DNA of 13,462 nt from NCBI GenBank assembly GCA_035630615.1, contig DASQKI010000074.1, positions 1 to 13,462 on the forward strand, read 5' to 3'. A program made the position numbers and the translations under genes. Below the pieces are notes generated by a model, which searched no databases, was not told the DNA's origin, and was given only the letters and a program-made list of their open reading frames with translations. Shown here one piece after another: positions 1 to 6,323 of this stretch. Each line of letters opens with the position of its first letter. The first letter of the stretch is position 1. This DNA comes from DATFRX01 sp035630615 (lineage in GTDB: Bacteria; Actinomycetota; Actinomycetes; Propionibacteriales; Nocardioidaceae).

Positions 1-128
1 AAGGCACCCGACGCGGCAAGCTCGGATGCGGCCCTCGCACCCGGCAGATCCGCCCGGTCAGCCCGCCGCGCAGCAGCATCCTTCTCGTCGCTCGTCACAC
101 CAGTCCCAGTAGTCACAGCAGCCATCAT
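1..128 (-). CDS. N-terminus of a probable insertion-sequence transposase (partial)
   Basis: An open frame begins at ATG 128 (a second ATG follows at 125) and runs off the left edge, giving 42 codons. A purine-rich Shine-Dalgarno (GGGAAGGG) lies just before the start. The visible peptide begins MMAAVTTGTG and is Ala/Arg/Asp-rich, with no recognisable domain. The case for a transposase is positional: the leader at 129-176 resembles the terminal inverted repeat and leader of an IS256-like element, and it ends exactly where the neighbouring IS30 transposase is cut. The N-termini of such transposases are poorly conserved, so the family is an inference. An unrelated small protein is possible. The plus strand is also open here, but without a ribosome binding site. 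Confidence 0.45.
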   Translation of the reverse strand, partial: MMAAVTTGTGVTSDEKDAAARRADRADLPGARAASELAASGA

Positions 129-176
129 GGTCCCTTCCCCAGGACCGACCGCTTACACAGACCATCTGACACCCCC
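129..176 (-). repeat. Putative terminal inverted repeat and leader of a second IS
   Basis: Read on the minus strand from about 176, the sequence begins with a G-run, then GTGTCAGATGGTCTGTGTAA, then a short leader and the Shine-Dalgarno of the gene starting at 128. The layout (terminal repeat, about 40-nt leader, transposase start) and the TGTCAG...TCTGTGTAA wording resemble IS256-type ends as I remember them. IS30 coding homology starts at 177, directly next to it. The opposite end of the element lies outside the window, so the repeat cannot be confirmed as inverted. Confidence 0.4.
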
Positions 177-782
177 CTGCGCCGCGAGCTGACCCGCTGC
201 CTGCGCACCGGCCGGGCCAAGCGCCGCCCTCGTAGCCGTGGCGGCCGCACCGGTCACCTCAAGGACATGGTGATGATCAGCCAGCGGCCTGCGGAGGTCG
301 CCGACCGGGCCGTGCCCGGCCACTGGGAGGGCGACCTGCTGATCGGCAAGGACTGCAAGTCCGCCGTGGGCACCCTGGTCGAGCGCACCACCCGCTACGT
401 CTTGTTGCTGCATCTGCCCGCCGGCCGCGACGCCCGCCACGTCGAGCAGGCCATGCGCCAAGCGATCACCACGCTGCCCGCCGAGCTGGCCCGCACCATC
501 ACCTGGGACCAGGGCCAGGAAATGGCCCATCACGCCGACTTCACCATCGCCACCGGTATCCCGATCTACTTCTGCGACCCCCACGCGCCCTGGCAGCGCG
601 GCTCCAACGAGAACACCAACGGGCTGCTGCGCCAGTACTTGCCCAAGGGCACCGACCTATCCGTCCACACCGCCGCCGACCTGGCCCGCATCGCCCGCAA
701 CCTCAACAACCGGCCCCGCAAGACACTCGGATTCATGAAACCATCCGAAAAGCTCGCCGAACTCCTTGCGCACACCACTTGA
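177..782 (+). pseudogene. IS30-family transposase, 5'-truncated, catalytic domain only
   Basis: The in-frame reading begins at 177 with LRRELTRCLRTGRAKRRP, a stretch typical of the region before the IS30 catalytic core. It continues without interruption to TGA 780-782. The integrase-like DDE core is complete: GHWEGDLLIGK carries the first Asp, ITWDQGQEMA the second Asp, and RGSNENTNGLLRQYLPKGTD the Glu. The N-terminal DNA-binding half of a full-length protein of this family is absent. An internal ATG at 267 could start a 171-aa fragment, but no good ribosome binding site precedes it and the fragment lacks DNA binding. It is most likely inactive. Other genomic copies would be needed for mobility. 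Confidence 0.85.
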
Positions 783-810
783 ACCCGCCCTGTCGCGCAT
801 CAACCGTCTA
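177..810 (+). mobile_element. Truncated IS30-family insertion sequence
   Basis: This is the right-hand part of an IS30-type element: the 3' two-thirds of the transposase gene plus a short tail. The left end and the helix-turn-helix coding part are missing, apparently replaced by the insertion whose edge is near 176. The right boundary is uncertain because the left terminal repeat is not available for comparison. It probably lies within a few tens of bases of the transposase stop at 782. An imperfect hairpin, AACCGTC (802-808) with GACGGTT (823-829), sits at this edge and may or may not belong to the element. Confidence 0.6.
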
Positions 811-934
811 AGGACAGAGGGCGACGGTTAAGGTGCGAGGGAGCGGCGTTCTGAAGAGGTGCGATTCAGTGAGCCCATAAGTTTCGACTTGCGCTCGGCC
901 GGTTCAGGCTCAATCCGCTGGCTTGCACAGCGTT

Positions 935-991
935 GAGCGCCATCTGCCTAACAAGCAGGGGGTCACAGGTTCGATCCCTGTTGCGCCCACC
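935..991 (+). tRNA. 3' fragment of a tRNA gene (anticodon arm, T-arm, 3' acceptor strand)
   Basis: The anticodon arm is TCTGC (943-947), loop CTAACAA (948-954), GCAGG (955-959). A 5-nt variable region (960-964) follows. The T-arm is ACAGG (965-969), loop TTCGATC (970-976), CCTGT (977-981). The 3' acceptor strand is TGCGCCC (982-988), then A and CC, but G instead of the final A of CCA. All stems pair (one T-G wobble). The loop reads anticodon AAC (950-952), formally Val, which is unusual in bacteria. Upstream, no GGGCGCA is present at the expected spacing to pair with the acceptor strand, and the D-arm lacks its GG. It is therefore a partial or decayed tRNA, as left by integration of an element into a tRNA 3' end. 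It is not a working gene as it stands. Confidence 0.6.
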
Positions 992-1023
992 GATGGCTGC
1001 ATGATGCCGGTCGAGCGGGTGCG

Positions 1024-1260
1024 TTGAGTGCTCGCCGATGCGTGATCGATCGCGGCGCGGGCGCGGAGGCTGATCGCCGCCGGGTCCGGATCCTCACCGC
1101 GGCTGGTCCCCGCTGGTTCGATGAAGGGAGCCCGCACCTTCGGGCCGCATCCGACCCCGAGTGGGCGGTCGCCCGGATTCGTGCGGTACACGGGCGGGTC
1201 CGCGGCATCGCGCCCGACGGTCGGCAGTTCGCGGCGTCCGATCCGCGGCTGCTGACCTAG
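1024..1260 (+). CDS. Small hypothetical protein, 78 aa or slightly shorter
   Basis: An open frame from TTG 1024 (GTG 1042 is an alternative) to TAG 1258-1260 has strongly G/C-biased third positions and a protein-like C-terminal half (AASDPEWAVARIRAVHGRVR). No convincing Shine-Dalgarno precedes either start, and the first 20 residues are Arg-rich and may not be translated. I do not recognise the family. It could be the tail of a longer gene truncated by the same events that left the tRNA fragment upstream. It converges on the RTX-like gene across a hairpin at 1273-1315. Minus-strand readings of this region are considered shadows. Confidence 0.35.
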   Translation: MSARRCVIDRGAGAEADRRRVRILTAAGPRWFDEGSPHLRAASDPEWAVARIRAVHGRVRGIAPDGRQFAASDPRLLT

Positions 1261-1272
1261 CTCAGGCTGAGA

Positions 1273-1315
1273 TTGGCGGCGCTGACGACGTTGATCACGC
1301 CGCCAGCGCTGCCAA
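1273..1315. terminator. Inverted repeat between convergent genes, possible bidirectional terminator
   Basis: TTGGCGGCGCTG (1273-1284) pairs with CAGCGCTGCCAA (1304-1315), giving 12 bp with one G-T wobble and a 19-nt loop. It lies 8 nt after the stop of the RTX-like gene (minus) and 12 nt after the plus-strand ORF. There is no T-tract, which is common for terminators in high-GC actinobacteria. Confidence 0.45.
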
Positions 1316-1322
1316 CACGAGA

Positions 1323-2438
1323 TCAGAGCACCAGCAGTTGCACCAGGCCCGATTGGAGGCCGGAGCTGTCGACGGTGTCGCGGCTGGCCAGGGTGTCGAT
1401 CCGCAGCACGTCCGGCAGCAGGACGTCCCGTGTCTGAAGGTTGACCGCGGTCACGAGAGGCGTGAGCCCGGCCACGGTGATGTTGGCGCCCGAGCTGCTG
1501 ACAGTGATGTTGTCGACGCCGGCCGTCCCGCGCACAGTGAGGGTGTCGGCGCTGTTGTTCGGTCCCGTGTTGTCGAGGGGGTCGGTGAAGTCCGGGGCGA
1601 AGCGGACGACATCGGTCCCGGTGAGGTCGTTGACGGCGACTGCATCGCCGCTGCCGGTCTCGTCGAGGCCACCGAAGCCGGTCCACGTCACGTCTTCGAT
1701 GTTGTCGGCGTCGATCTTGTCACCAAAGTCGTGGGTGACGATGAGGTGCCCCGCGCTCGGCGACAGGGCGAGGGACTCGGATGCGAACGTGCCGCGTGTC
1801 TCGAGCATGTCCTGGCCGCTGCCGCCGTCGACGACCTCGCTGATGTGGCGAAGGAAGGAGTCGAGGGAGCTGACGAATCTGTCGTTGCCGTCGCCGAGCG
1901 AGATGGTTTCCGGCCCGACGGCTCGGCCTCCGCCGTCGACGCCGTCGTCACCGGCGCCGGCATTGACTGTTGCGGGACCCGGCACGGTCGCGCCGAGGCT
2001 GTCGTTGCCGTCGTTCCCGGCGATCGTGACCGGCGCGTCGCCGGCGACGAGCGGATCCTCCGTACTGAGAACGCCGAGGCCGTCGTCGCCGCCGCCCCCG
2101 CTGATCGTGATCGGCACATCGCTGACACCGGTACCGATCACGGCCGTTCCGTCGTTGCCTCCGGCTAGCTGGACACTCAGCCGCTGGACTCGAGACATCG
2201 AGAAGCGGGCATCGATCGTGGCGTCGAAACCGAAGTCGACCCTGAGCCGGTCGTGGCTCATGGAGATATCGACGACGTCCCGGACCGCGGTACCAGTGAC
2301 GGTCACCGTGCCGTTCCTGAGCCTCGCCGTTGGGGCGGCCGCATCCGCCGGTGTGGCGAGTACGCCGAGCCCGAGGACCGTGGTGGCCATCACGGCCACG
2401 GTTCCGGCTGACCGCCGGAGGGTTGAGCTTGTCCGCAT
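1323..2438 (-). CDS. Secreted protein with RTX-like calcium-binding Asp/Gly motifs
   Basis: Predicted length is 371 aa from ATG 2438. An ATG two codons upstream (2444) directly abuts the AGGAG Shine-Dalgarno, so the second ATG, 6 nt away from it, is the better start. Residues 1-33 form a signal peptide: basic RRS, a hydrophobic stretch, then a likely cleavage after ADA. The mature part has scattered Gly/Asn/Asp motifs near residues 93, 114 (GGGGDDGL), 141 (GNDGNDSL), 161 (GAGDDGVD), 181 (LGDGNDRF) and 205 (GGSGQDML). These resemble the RTX nonapeptide that binds calcium in parallel beta-rolls, but they are spaced irregularly, so a canonical roll is not assured. The C-terminal 150 residues lack them. 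No catalytic domain is visible. The gene diverges from the ECF sigma gene and shares a promoter-like motif with it, suggesting control by that sigma factor. Confidence 0.8.
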   Translation of the reverse strand: MRTSSTLRRSAGTVAVMATTVLGLGVLATPADAAAPTARLRNGTVTVTGTAVRDVVDISMSHDRLRVDFGFDATIDARFSMSRVQRLSVQLAGGNDGTAVIGTGVSDVPITISGGGGDDGLGVLSTEDPLVAGDAPVTIAGNDGNDSLGATVPGPATVNAGAGDDGVDGGGRAVGPETISLGDGNDRFVSSLDSFLRHISEVVDGGSGQDMLETRGTFASESLALSPSAGHLIVTHDFGDKIDADNIEDVTWTGFGGLDETGSGDAVAVNDLTGTDVVRFAPDFTDPLDNTGPNNSADTLTVRGTAGVDNITVSSSGANITVAGLTPLVTAVNLQTRDVLLPDVLRIDTLASRDTVDSSGLQSGLVQLLVL

Positions 2439-2468
2439 GTTCATCTCCTGTGTGCTAGGTCGCCTTCA

Positions 2469-2496
2469 GTACGCAGGGGAACGACGCATCGGTTCC
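2469..2496 (-). promoter_or_regulatory. Putative ECF-type promoter of the RTX-like gene
   Basis: On the minus strand GGAAC (2496-2492) is followed after 18 nt by CGTAC (2473-2469), about 30 nt before the start codon. GGAAC at -35 and CGT at -10 is the common pattern of ECF sigma promoters. The element mirrors the one in front of the neighbouring sigma gene, including four bases (CGAT) after GGAAC. Confidence 0.5.
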
Positions 2497-2532
2497 AGCG
2501 GCTCGAACTCGGGCATTGGAGTGTCGGTCTGG

Positions 2533-2560
2533 GGAACCGATCGGCGACCCGTGTACGTAT
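2533..2560 (+). promoter_or_regulatory. Putative autoregulated ECF promoter of the sigma/anti-sigma operon
   Basis: GGAAC (2533-2537) is followed after exactly 18 nt by CGTAT (2556-2560), roughly 90 nt before the sigma start. Together with the minus-strand copy it makes a 9-bp inverted repeat, ATCGGTTCC (2488-2496) and GGAACCGAT (2533-2541). ECF sigma factors usually transcribe their own operon from such sites. The spacing is slightly longer than the usual 16-17 nt. Confidence 0.5.
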
Positions 2561-2649
2561 CTCGGTAGTGAGAGAGTGCGGCCGGCTGTCGGGCGGCACG
2601 GGGCGCGCTGATCCAGTGCTCTGCGTCCGCTCCGCGAGATGGGATTAGC

Positions 2650-3288
2650 GTGGGGACCGTGGCCGTCGACGATGCGGCACTTGCCGCTCGGTTTGCTGCG
2701 GGCGACCCGGAGACGATCCGCGTCATCTGCCAGCGTTACGGCCGCCTGGTCTACGCGGTGGCGTACAAGGTTCTCGGTGATGCTGGCCTGGCGGAGGACG
2801 CTGCTCAGCAGACCTTCCTGCAGGCCTGGCGTGGGGCCGGAAGCTATGACCCGTCTCGTGCACTCGGTGCGTGGCTCGCTGGCATCGCCCGGCGGGCCGC
2901 GATCGACGTATACCGACGCGATCGCCGCCATCGAGGTGTCGAGGCCATCGACGCGGCAGATTCGGCGGATCCGGCTCTGGTCGCGACAGCACCGTCGGCG
3001 GAGCAGATCTTCGACGTGTGGGAGGTCCGACAGGCGCTGGAGAAGCTGCCCGATCGGGATCGTGAACTCATCCGTCTGCAGCACTACGCTGAGTTCACCC
3101 ATAACGAGATCGCTGACGAGCTGGCGATTCCGCTCGGCACGGTGAAGTCACGCAGTTTCCGAGCGCACCGGCGGTTGGCCGGCTTGCTCGGCCACCTCCG
3201 ACCGGAGTCGAACACGCCCGCACCGACAGATGACGCGCGTCCCGAGACCGGCCGGGACGAGAGGGGTGGCTGCGATGAACGACGATGA
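2650..3288 (+). CDS. ECF-type RNA polymerase sigma factor
   Basis: This is a 212-aa sigma-70 family group 4 factor that would direct RNA polymerase to a dedicated promoter set. Sigma region 2 spans residues 28-95: RLVYAVAYKVLGD, then AEDAAQQTFLQAWR (the usual core-binding helix with a DxxQxxF-like pattern), then FRxWL-like ALGAWLAGIARRAAID. An acidic linker follows. Region 4 spans 127-182: LEKLPDRDRELIRLQHYAEFT, then the helix-turn-helix HNEIADELAIPLGTVKSR. The last 30 residues are a charged tail. The start chosen is GTG 2650, with GGGA a few bases upstream; GTG 2659 is possible. The stop overlaps the anti-sigma gene by 14 nt, implying coupled translation. The lineage fits SigK/SigL-like factors paired with RskA-type anti-sigmas, but exact subgroup assignment would need a search. 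Confidence 0.93.
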   Translation: MGTVAVDDAALAARFAAGDPETIRVICQRYGRLVYAVAYKVLGDAGLAEDAAQQTFLQAWRGAGSYDPSRALGAWLAGIARRAAIDVYRRDRRHRGVEAIDAADSADPALVATAPSAEQIFDVWEVRQALEKLPDRDRELIRLQHYAEFTHNEIADELAIPLGTVKSRSFRAHRRLAGLLGHLRPESNTPAPTDDARPETGRDERGGCDERR

Positions 3289-3952
3289 GCGGATCGCGTA
3301 CCTGGCCGGCGAATCAAGCGGACCGGTCGATCCGAAAGACCGCGCCGAGCTCGACAAGGTGCGGAAGGCATTGTCCGACCCAGCCGTCTGGGCCGAGCCG
3401 CAGCCCGACCTACAAGAACGCATCGTCGACGCCATCGCGAGCGCTCATGAGAGTTCAGCCGCCGCGCAAGACCAGGCGCCCAGTGGACCGCCAGCCGGCC
3501 GCAACATCGTCGTACGACTTCGTACTCGACGGATCAGCTACGCGATCCTCGGCGCTGCGGCGGCCGCGTTGCTCGCCGTCGGCCTAGCGATCGGTCTCAC
3601 GAACCAGGCCGGCGAGCAAGTCGAGTACGCGGCGTCGCTTCGAGGTACTGACCTGGCGCCGGACGCTTCGGGCGATGTGACGCTGGTTCAGACCGAAGGC
3701 GGCTGGAAGATTCATCTTCAGGCCGACGGTCTGCCCCGACGTGACAACGGCGCCTACTACGAAGCGTGGCTCAAGAACGACGCCGGCATTCTCGTACCGA
3801 TCGGCACCTTCAACCAACCCGACGACGTCACGCTCTGGGCCGGCGTCCCACCGAGCAGCTATCCCACTCTCACCGTCACACGTCAGCTCGCCGACGGCAC
3901 CCAAGACTCCAGCGGGCAGGTCGTTCTCGAAGGCACATCACACCTCGAGTAA
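3275..3952 (+). CDS. Membrane anti-sigma factor, RskA C-terminal domain type
   Basis: Predicted length is 225 aa from ATG 3275, behind GAGAGGGG and inside the end of the sigma gene; an in-frame GTG/ATG-less extension to 3230 is less likely. Residues 1-60 would be the cytoplasmic sigma-binding part, with one transmembrane helix at about 88-109 (ISYAILGAAAAALLAVGLAI). The extracytoplasmic part (115-225) matches the anti-sigma-K (RskA) C-terminal pattern: GWKIHLQADGLPRRDNGAYYEAWLK, then GTFN, then VTRQ. The zinc-binding HxxxCxxC motif of many anti-sigmas is absent; there are no Cys residues in the N-terminal part. In the family, regulated proteolysis releases the sigma factor on an envelope signal. 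That is family knowledge and is not shown here. Confidence 0.88.
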   Translation: MNDDERIAYLAGESSGPVDPKDRAELDKVRKALSDPAVWAEPQPDLQERIVDAIASAHESSAAAQDQAPSGPPAGRNIVVRLRTRRISYAILGAAAAALLAVGLAIGLTNQAGEQVEYAASLRGTDLAPDASGDVTLVQTEGGWKIHLQADGLPRRDNGAYYEAWLKNDAGILVPIGTFNQPDDVTLWAGVPPSSYPTLTVTRQLADGTQDSSGQVVLEGTSHLE

Positions 3953-3997
3953 TAACCTGTCCCGTGCGACACCTGACGTTCGCTTGGTCGAGGATGC

Positions 3998-5482
3998 TTA
4001 GCGTTGTCGGTTGAACCAGACGCCGCCGGGGCCGGCAAAGGACAGTCCTTCGCCCCAGACCGCGATTGCTTTGCCGGAGCTGGTGAGGGCGAGTTCGCCG
4101 TAGTCGCCGTAGATTTCGTCGAAGCCGTCGGCGTCTTTGTATGCGGCACCCGAGGTGGCGTCGGAGACCTTGACGGGGCTGGTCCATGTCGTACCGCCGT
4201 CGATCGAGCTTCGGTAGAAGACGTTCCAGGCGTCCGGGTCGTCACCGTTGACCGTCTGCATATACCAAGCGCGCACGTCGCCGTTGCCCCGCGACTCGAC
4301 GGCCGGCGAGGTCGCGTTTTCGCCGACGATCGAGAGCGGCACGCGTGTGCTCCACGTCGAGCCGCCATCGGTTGACCGCCGAGCGAAGATCCGCTGCGGC
4401 CCGAGACTCGTGGACGCGCCATCGTAGAGGACGACGACGTTGCCGGCGTCGTCGGCCGATATCGCGCCATGGCCGATGTAGAAGTCTGGCGAACACCCGT
4501 CCGCCACGCATGGTTCGCCGACCTCGACTGTGTCGACCACGTGGTTCTCCCATGTCGCGCCCGTGTCGCGTGAGGCGAAGACATGGTGTTCGACGACGCC
4601 CTCAGGTGCGCCGCCTGGGCCGGTGTACGAGATCGAACTTTCGACGAACACGATTGTCCCGTCGTGCAGCACATCGGCGTCGAAGGCAAAGAAATAACGC
4701 GCCGAGTCGACGAGCCTGGTCTGACTCCAAGTCCGGCCGAAGTCGTGCGACTGAGCGACCCAGGGGTCTCCACCGGTCGGCCCGTTCCACGAGATGTAAA
4801 TGTCCCGGCCGTCGTCGCTGGTGGCAAGTGCCGGCTTGTCGTTCCAGGAGACGTTGCCAAACGTTGGTACCGGAGCCGACCAGCTCGTCCCGTGATTGGT
4901 GGACTTCACGAAGACGACGTTGAACCCGTTCAAGTACGCCGCGTACACCGCGCCGGTGTTGGGCACGACCTCGATCTGCGGGTCGTACTGCCACGACCCT
5001 TTACACGCGCATAGTGGGCGCTGGGGAGCCCAGGACTTCCCGCCATCGGGCGACACGTGGAGCGACAGATGTGGGACCGGGCAGTTGCCGGGGCACGGTT
5101 TGTCGGCGAAGTGCGTGGTCAGCAGATAGACGTACGGCGTGTTCGGGTCGGCCGCGATCGCCGGCTCCCAGTCGTCGCCGTTGGGATCGGCGACCTGTTC
5201 GCCCACCCAGCCCGGAGCAGGCGTTCCACTAATCGATGTGGCCCGCCAGTCGACTCCCTGGGCGTCCGCTTCTTCGAGCGCGTCCAGCCGTTCCGAAGTC
5301 TGCTCGCCGAGCTCCTCCTCGACCTCGGATTCTCCTCCCCTCGCAAGCTCTCCCGCTCCGTTTGCGGGGCTGTTCGCCTCGGGTCCGTCCGAGCGGACCC
5401 AGATCACCACCGCCAAGGCGACCGCGAGTGCGACGGCGACGCCCGCGGCGATCGTTCGGCGCTGCGGAACGTGCGTGTTCAT
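3998..5482 (-). CDS. Membrane-anchored BNR/Asp-box (sialidase-fold-like) exported protein
   Basis: Predicted length is 494 aa. ATG 5482 lies 5 nt after GGGAGG. An N-terminal signal anchor (residues 9-29, IAAGVAVALAVALAVVIWV) is followed by an acidic low-complexity linker (about 35-75) and then a beta-propeller region. Six Asp boxes (S-x-D-x-G-x-T-W type) are visible: SPDGGKSW at 144, STNHGTSW at 194, SHDFGRTW at 245, SRDTGATW at 304, STDGGSTW at 370 and SIDGGTTW at 426. This matches a six-bladed sialidase/neuraminidase or exo-alpha-sialidase-like fold. The Arg triad and nucleophile Tyr of true sialidases cannot be assigned by eye, so hydrolase activity is unproven. Cys pairs near 130/134, 158/160 and 325/330 suggest disulfides. 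It converges on the anti-sigma gene with a 45-nt gap. Confidence 0.85.
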   Translation of the reverse strand: MNTHVPQRRTIAAGVAVALAVALAVVIWVRSDGPEANSPANGAGELARGGESEVEEELGEQTSERLDALEEADAQGVDWRATSISGTPAPGWVGEQVADPNGDDWEPAIAADPNTPYVYLLTTHFADKPCPGNCPVPHLSLHVSPDGGKSWAPQRPLCACKGSWQYDPQIEVVPNTGAVYAAYLNGFNVVFVKSTNHGTSWSAPVPTFGNVSWNDKPALATSDDGRDIYISWNGPTGGDPWVAQSHDFGRTWSQTRLVDSARYFFAFDADVLHDGTIVFVESSISYTGPGGAPEGVVEHHVFASRDTGATWENHVVDTVEVGEPCVADGCSPDFYIGHGAISADDAGNVVVLYDGASTSLGPQRIFARRSTDGGSTWSTRVPLSIVGENATSPAVESRGNGDVRAWYMQTVNGDDPDAWNVFYRSSIDGGTTWTSPVKVSDATSGAAYKDADGFDEIYGDYGELALTSSGKAIAVWGEGLSFAGPGGVWFNRQR

Positions 5483-5773
5483 CGAGCCTCCCGATCCGGT
5501 GAGGTCGCTCTACGGGGTCCTGGGTGTCAACCCGGAAGGGCTTGGAGCACACTTACAGCTGGCGTGATCGCCTCGCACAGGGCCGAAAGTCCCTACCGCG
5601 AGCCAGTCCGCAGTCGAGCACATAGGACGACAACTACGACACCGCTCCCTGAGATCCAGACGACGTCGGTCGAAAGCTGCTGCAAAGCGTGTCGGGTAAC
5701 GGCTCGCTCGTGTCGCGATCAAGCCGACCGCACGGCGCGCCCTTGACATCAAAGAGCCAAGCTCGGAAATCCC

Positions 5774-5801
5774 GGTGAGCACGGCATGGTGAGCACGGCA
5801 G
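5774..5801 (+). repeat. 14-bp tandem duplication
   Basis: GGTGAGCACGGCAT (5774-5787) is followed directly by GGTGAGCACGGCAG (5788-5801): 13 of 14 bases are identical. Two copies only, in the gene-poor region. No function is evident. Confidence 0.7.
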
Positions 5802-5892
5802 GCGAGGCGGGCGTGGAATCCCATGAGCCGCTTCTGTTCCTGGCCGCGCTGGCCGGTCGTCTGATGTTCGGGCGGTGCCAAGCGTCACGCAT

Positions 5893-6105
5893 TTCTCCTG
5901 TCGTAGGAGATGGTGTCGGAAGGCTGAGGCAGGCATGTAGCGCTTCGGGTTCGACGGTGTACTCCAAGAGGCCGCGGGCCTTCTTCGCGAGCAGGTCTCT
6001 CACGTCGGCGGGGGTGGCGAAAAGAACTCGCGGCGCAGGTTGACGCAGTTCACCCGGCGATACCACCAAAGGGCCAGCGCTCGCGAGATCGCCCCTTCGT
6101 TCCAA
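5893..6105 (-). pseudogene. Possible decayed gene fragment with one frameshift
   Basis: On the minus strand, one frame reads ALALWWYRRVNCVNLRREFF and then hits a stop. Shifting by one base at the T-run near 6024 continues as FATPADVRDLLAKKARGLLE and on to YTVEPEALHACLSL. The two halves fit together if one T was lost, and both have high-GC codon usage. The joined reading (NLRREFFxATPxxVR...LLEY...PEA) vaguely recalls the C-terminal tail of some GIY-YIG nuclease-like proteins, but this is a recollection and could be wrong. No N-terminal part is recognised. Confidence 0.25.
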
Positions 6106-6195
6106 TCGCGATTCGTGGTCGCTGATGGCGCGAGCAAGCCGGCCGGCGACTGGCCAGGTCCTACGGCGTCGGACGGAGCTTGCGGCAGTGTTGTC

Positions 6196-6224
6196 TTGAC
6201 GGTGCGTCGCCGTGGTGCTAACAA
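6196..6224 (+). promoter_or_regulatory. Putative housekeeping-type promoter of the 554-aa secreted protein
   Basis: TTGACG (6196-6201), a 17-nt spacer, and TAACAA (6219-6224) match a sigma-A-like -35/-10 arrangement. The predicted leader is about 90 nt to the ATG at 6324. The -35 is strong, while the -10 departs from TANNNT at its last base. The GGAAC/CGTA pattern of the ECF promoters is not seen here. Confidence 0.35.
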
Positions 6225-6323
6225 GAGCGATAGTTCGTCGCCGACGTACCCGCGGCCGCTGGGTGCGATTGGCTCGGGAATCGCGCCGGGGCCGTGACCG
6301 CGCAGCGCACCCGGAGGAACCCC

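Larger units (their letters stand above)
5483..6195. other. Gene-poor region between divergent exported-protein genes
   Basis: This is about 700 bp between the start of the Asp-box gene (minus) and the promoter region of the 554-aa secreted protein (plus). No frame shows sustained coding bias with a good start. It contains a tandem duplication (5774-5801), a small perfect inverted repeat TCTCCT/AGGAGA (5894-5899 and 5905-5910), a TTGACA-like hexamer at 5749, and a possible decayed minus-strand gene around 5893-6105. The rest shows nothing I can name. Confidence 0.5.

Noticed and set aside
910..1208. Minus-strand ORFs crossing the tRNA fragment (reading GATGIEPVTPCLL or AQQGSNL)
   Set aside because: These peptides are well-known false translations of the complement of tRNA T-arms and 3' ends; the RNA structure explains the sequence.
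5749..5892. 47-codon minus-strand ORF starting MRDAWHRPNIRRP behind an AGGAG
   Set aside because: The sequence is low-complexity (Pro/Ser/Arg) with no recognised relatives, and the Shine-Dalgarno is part of a small inverted repeat; coding is not supported.
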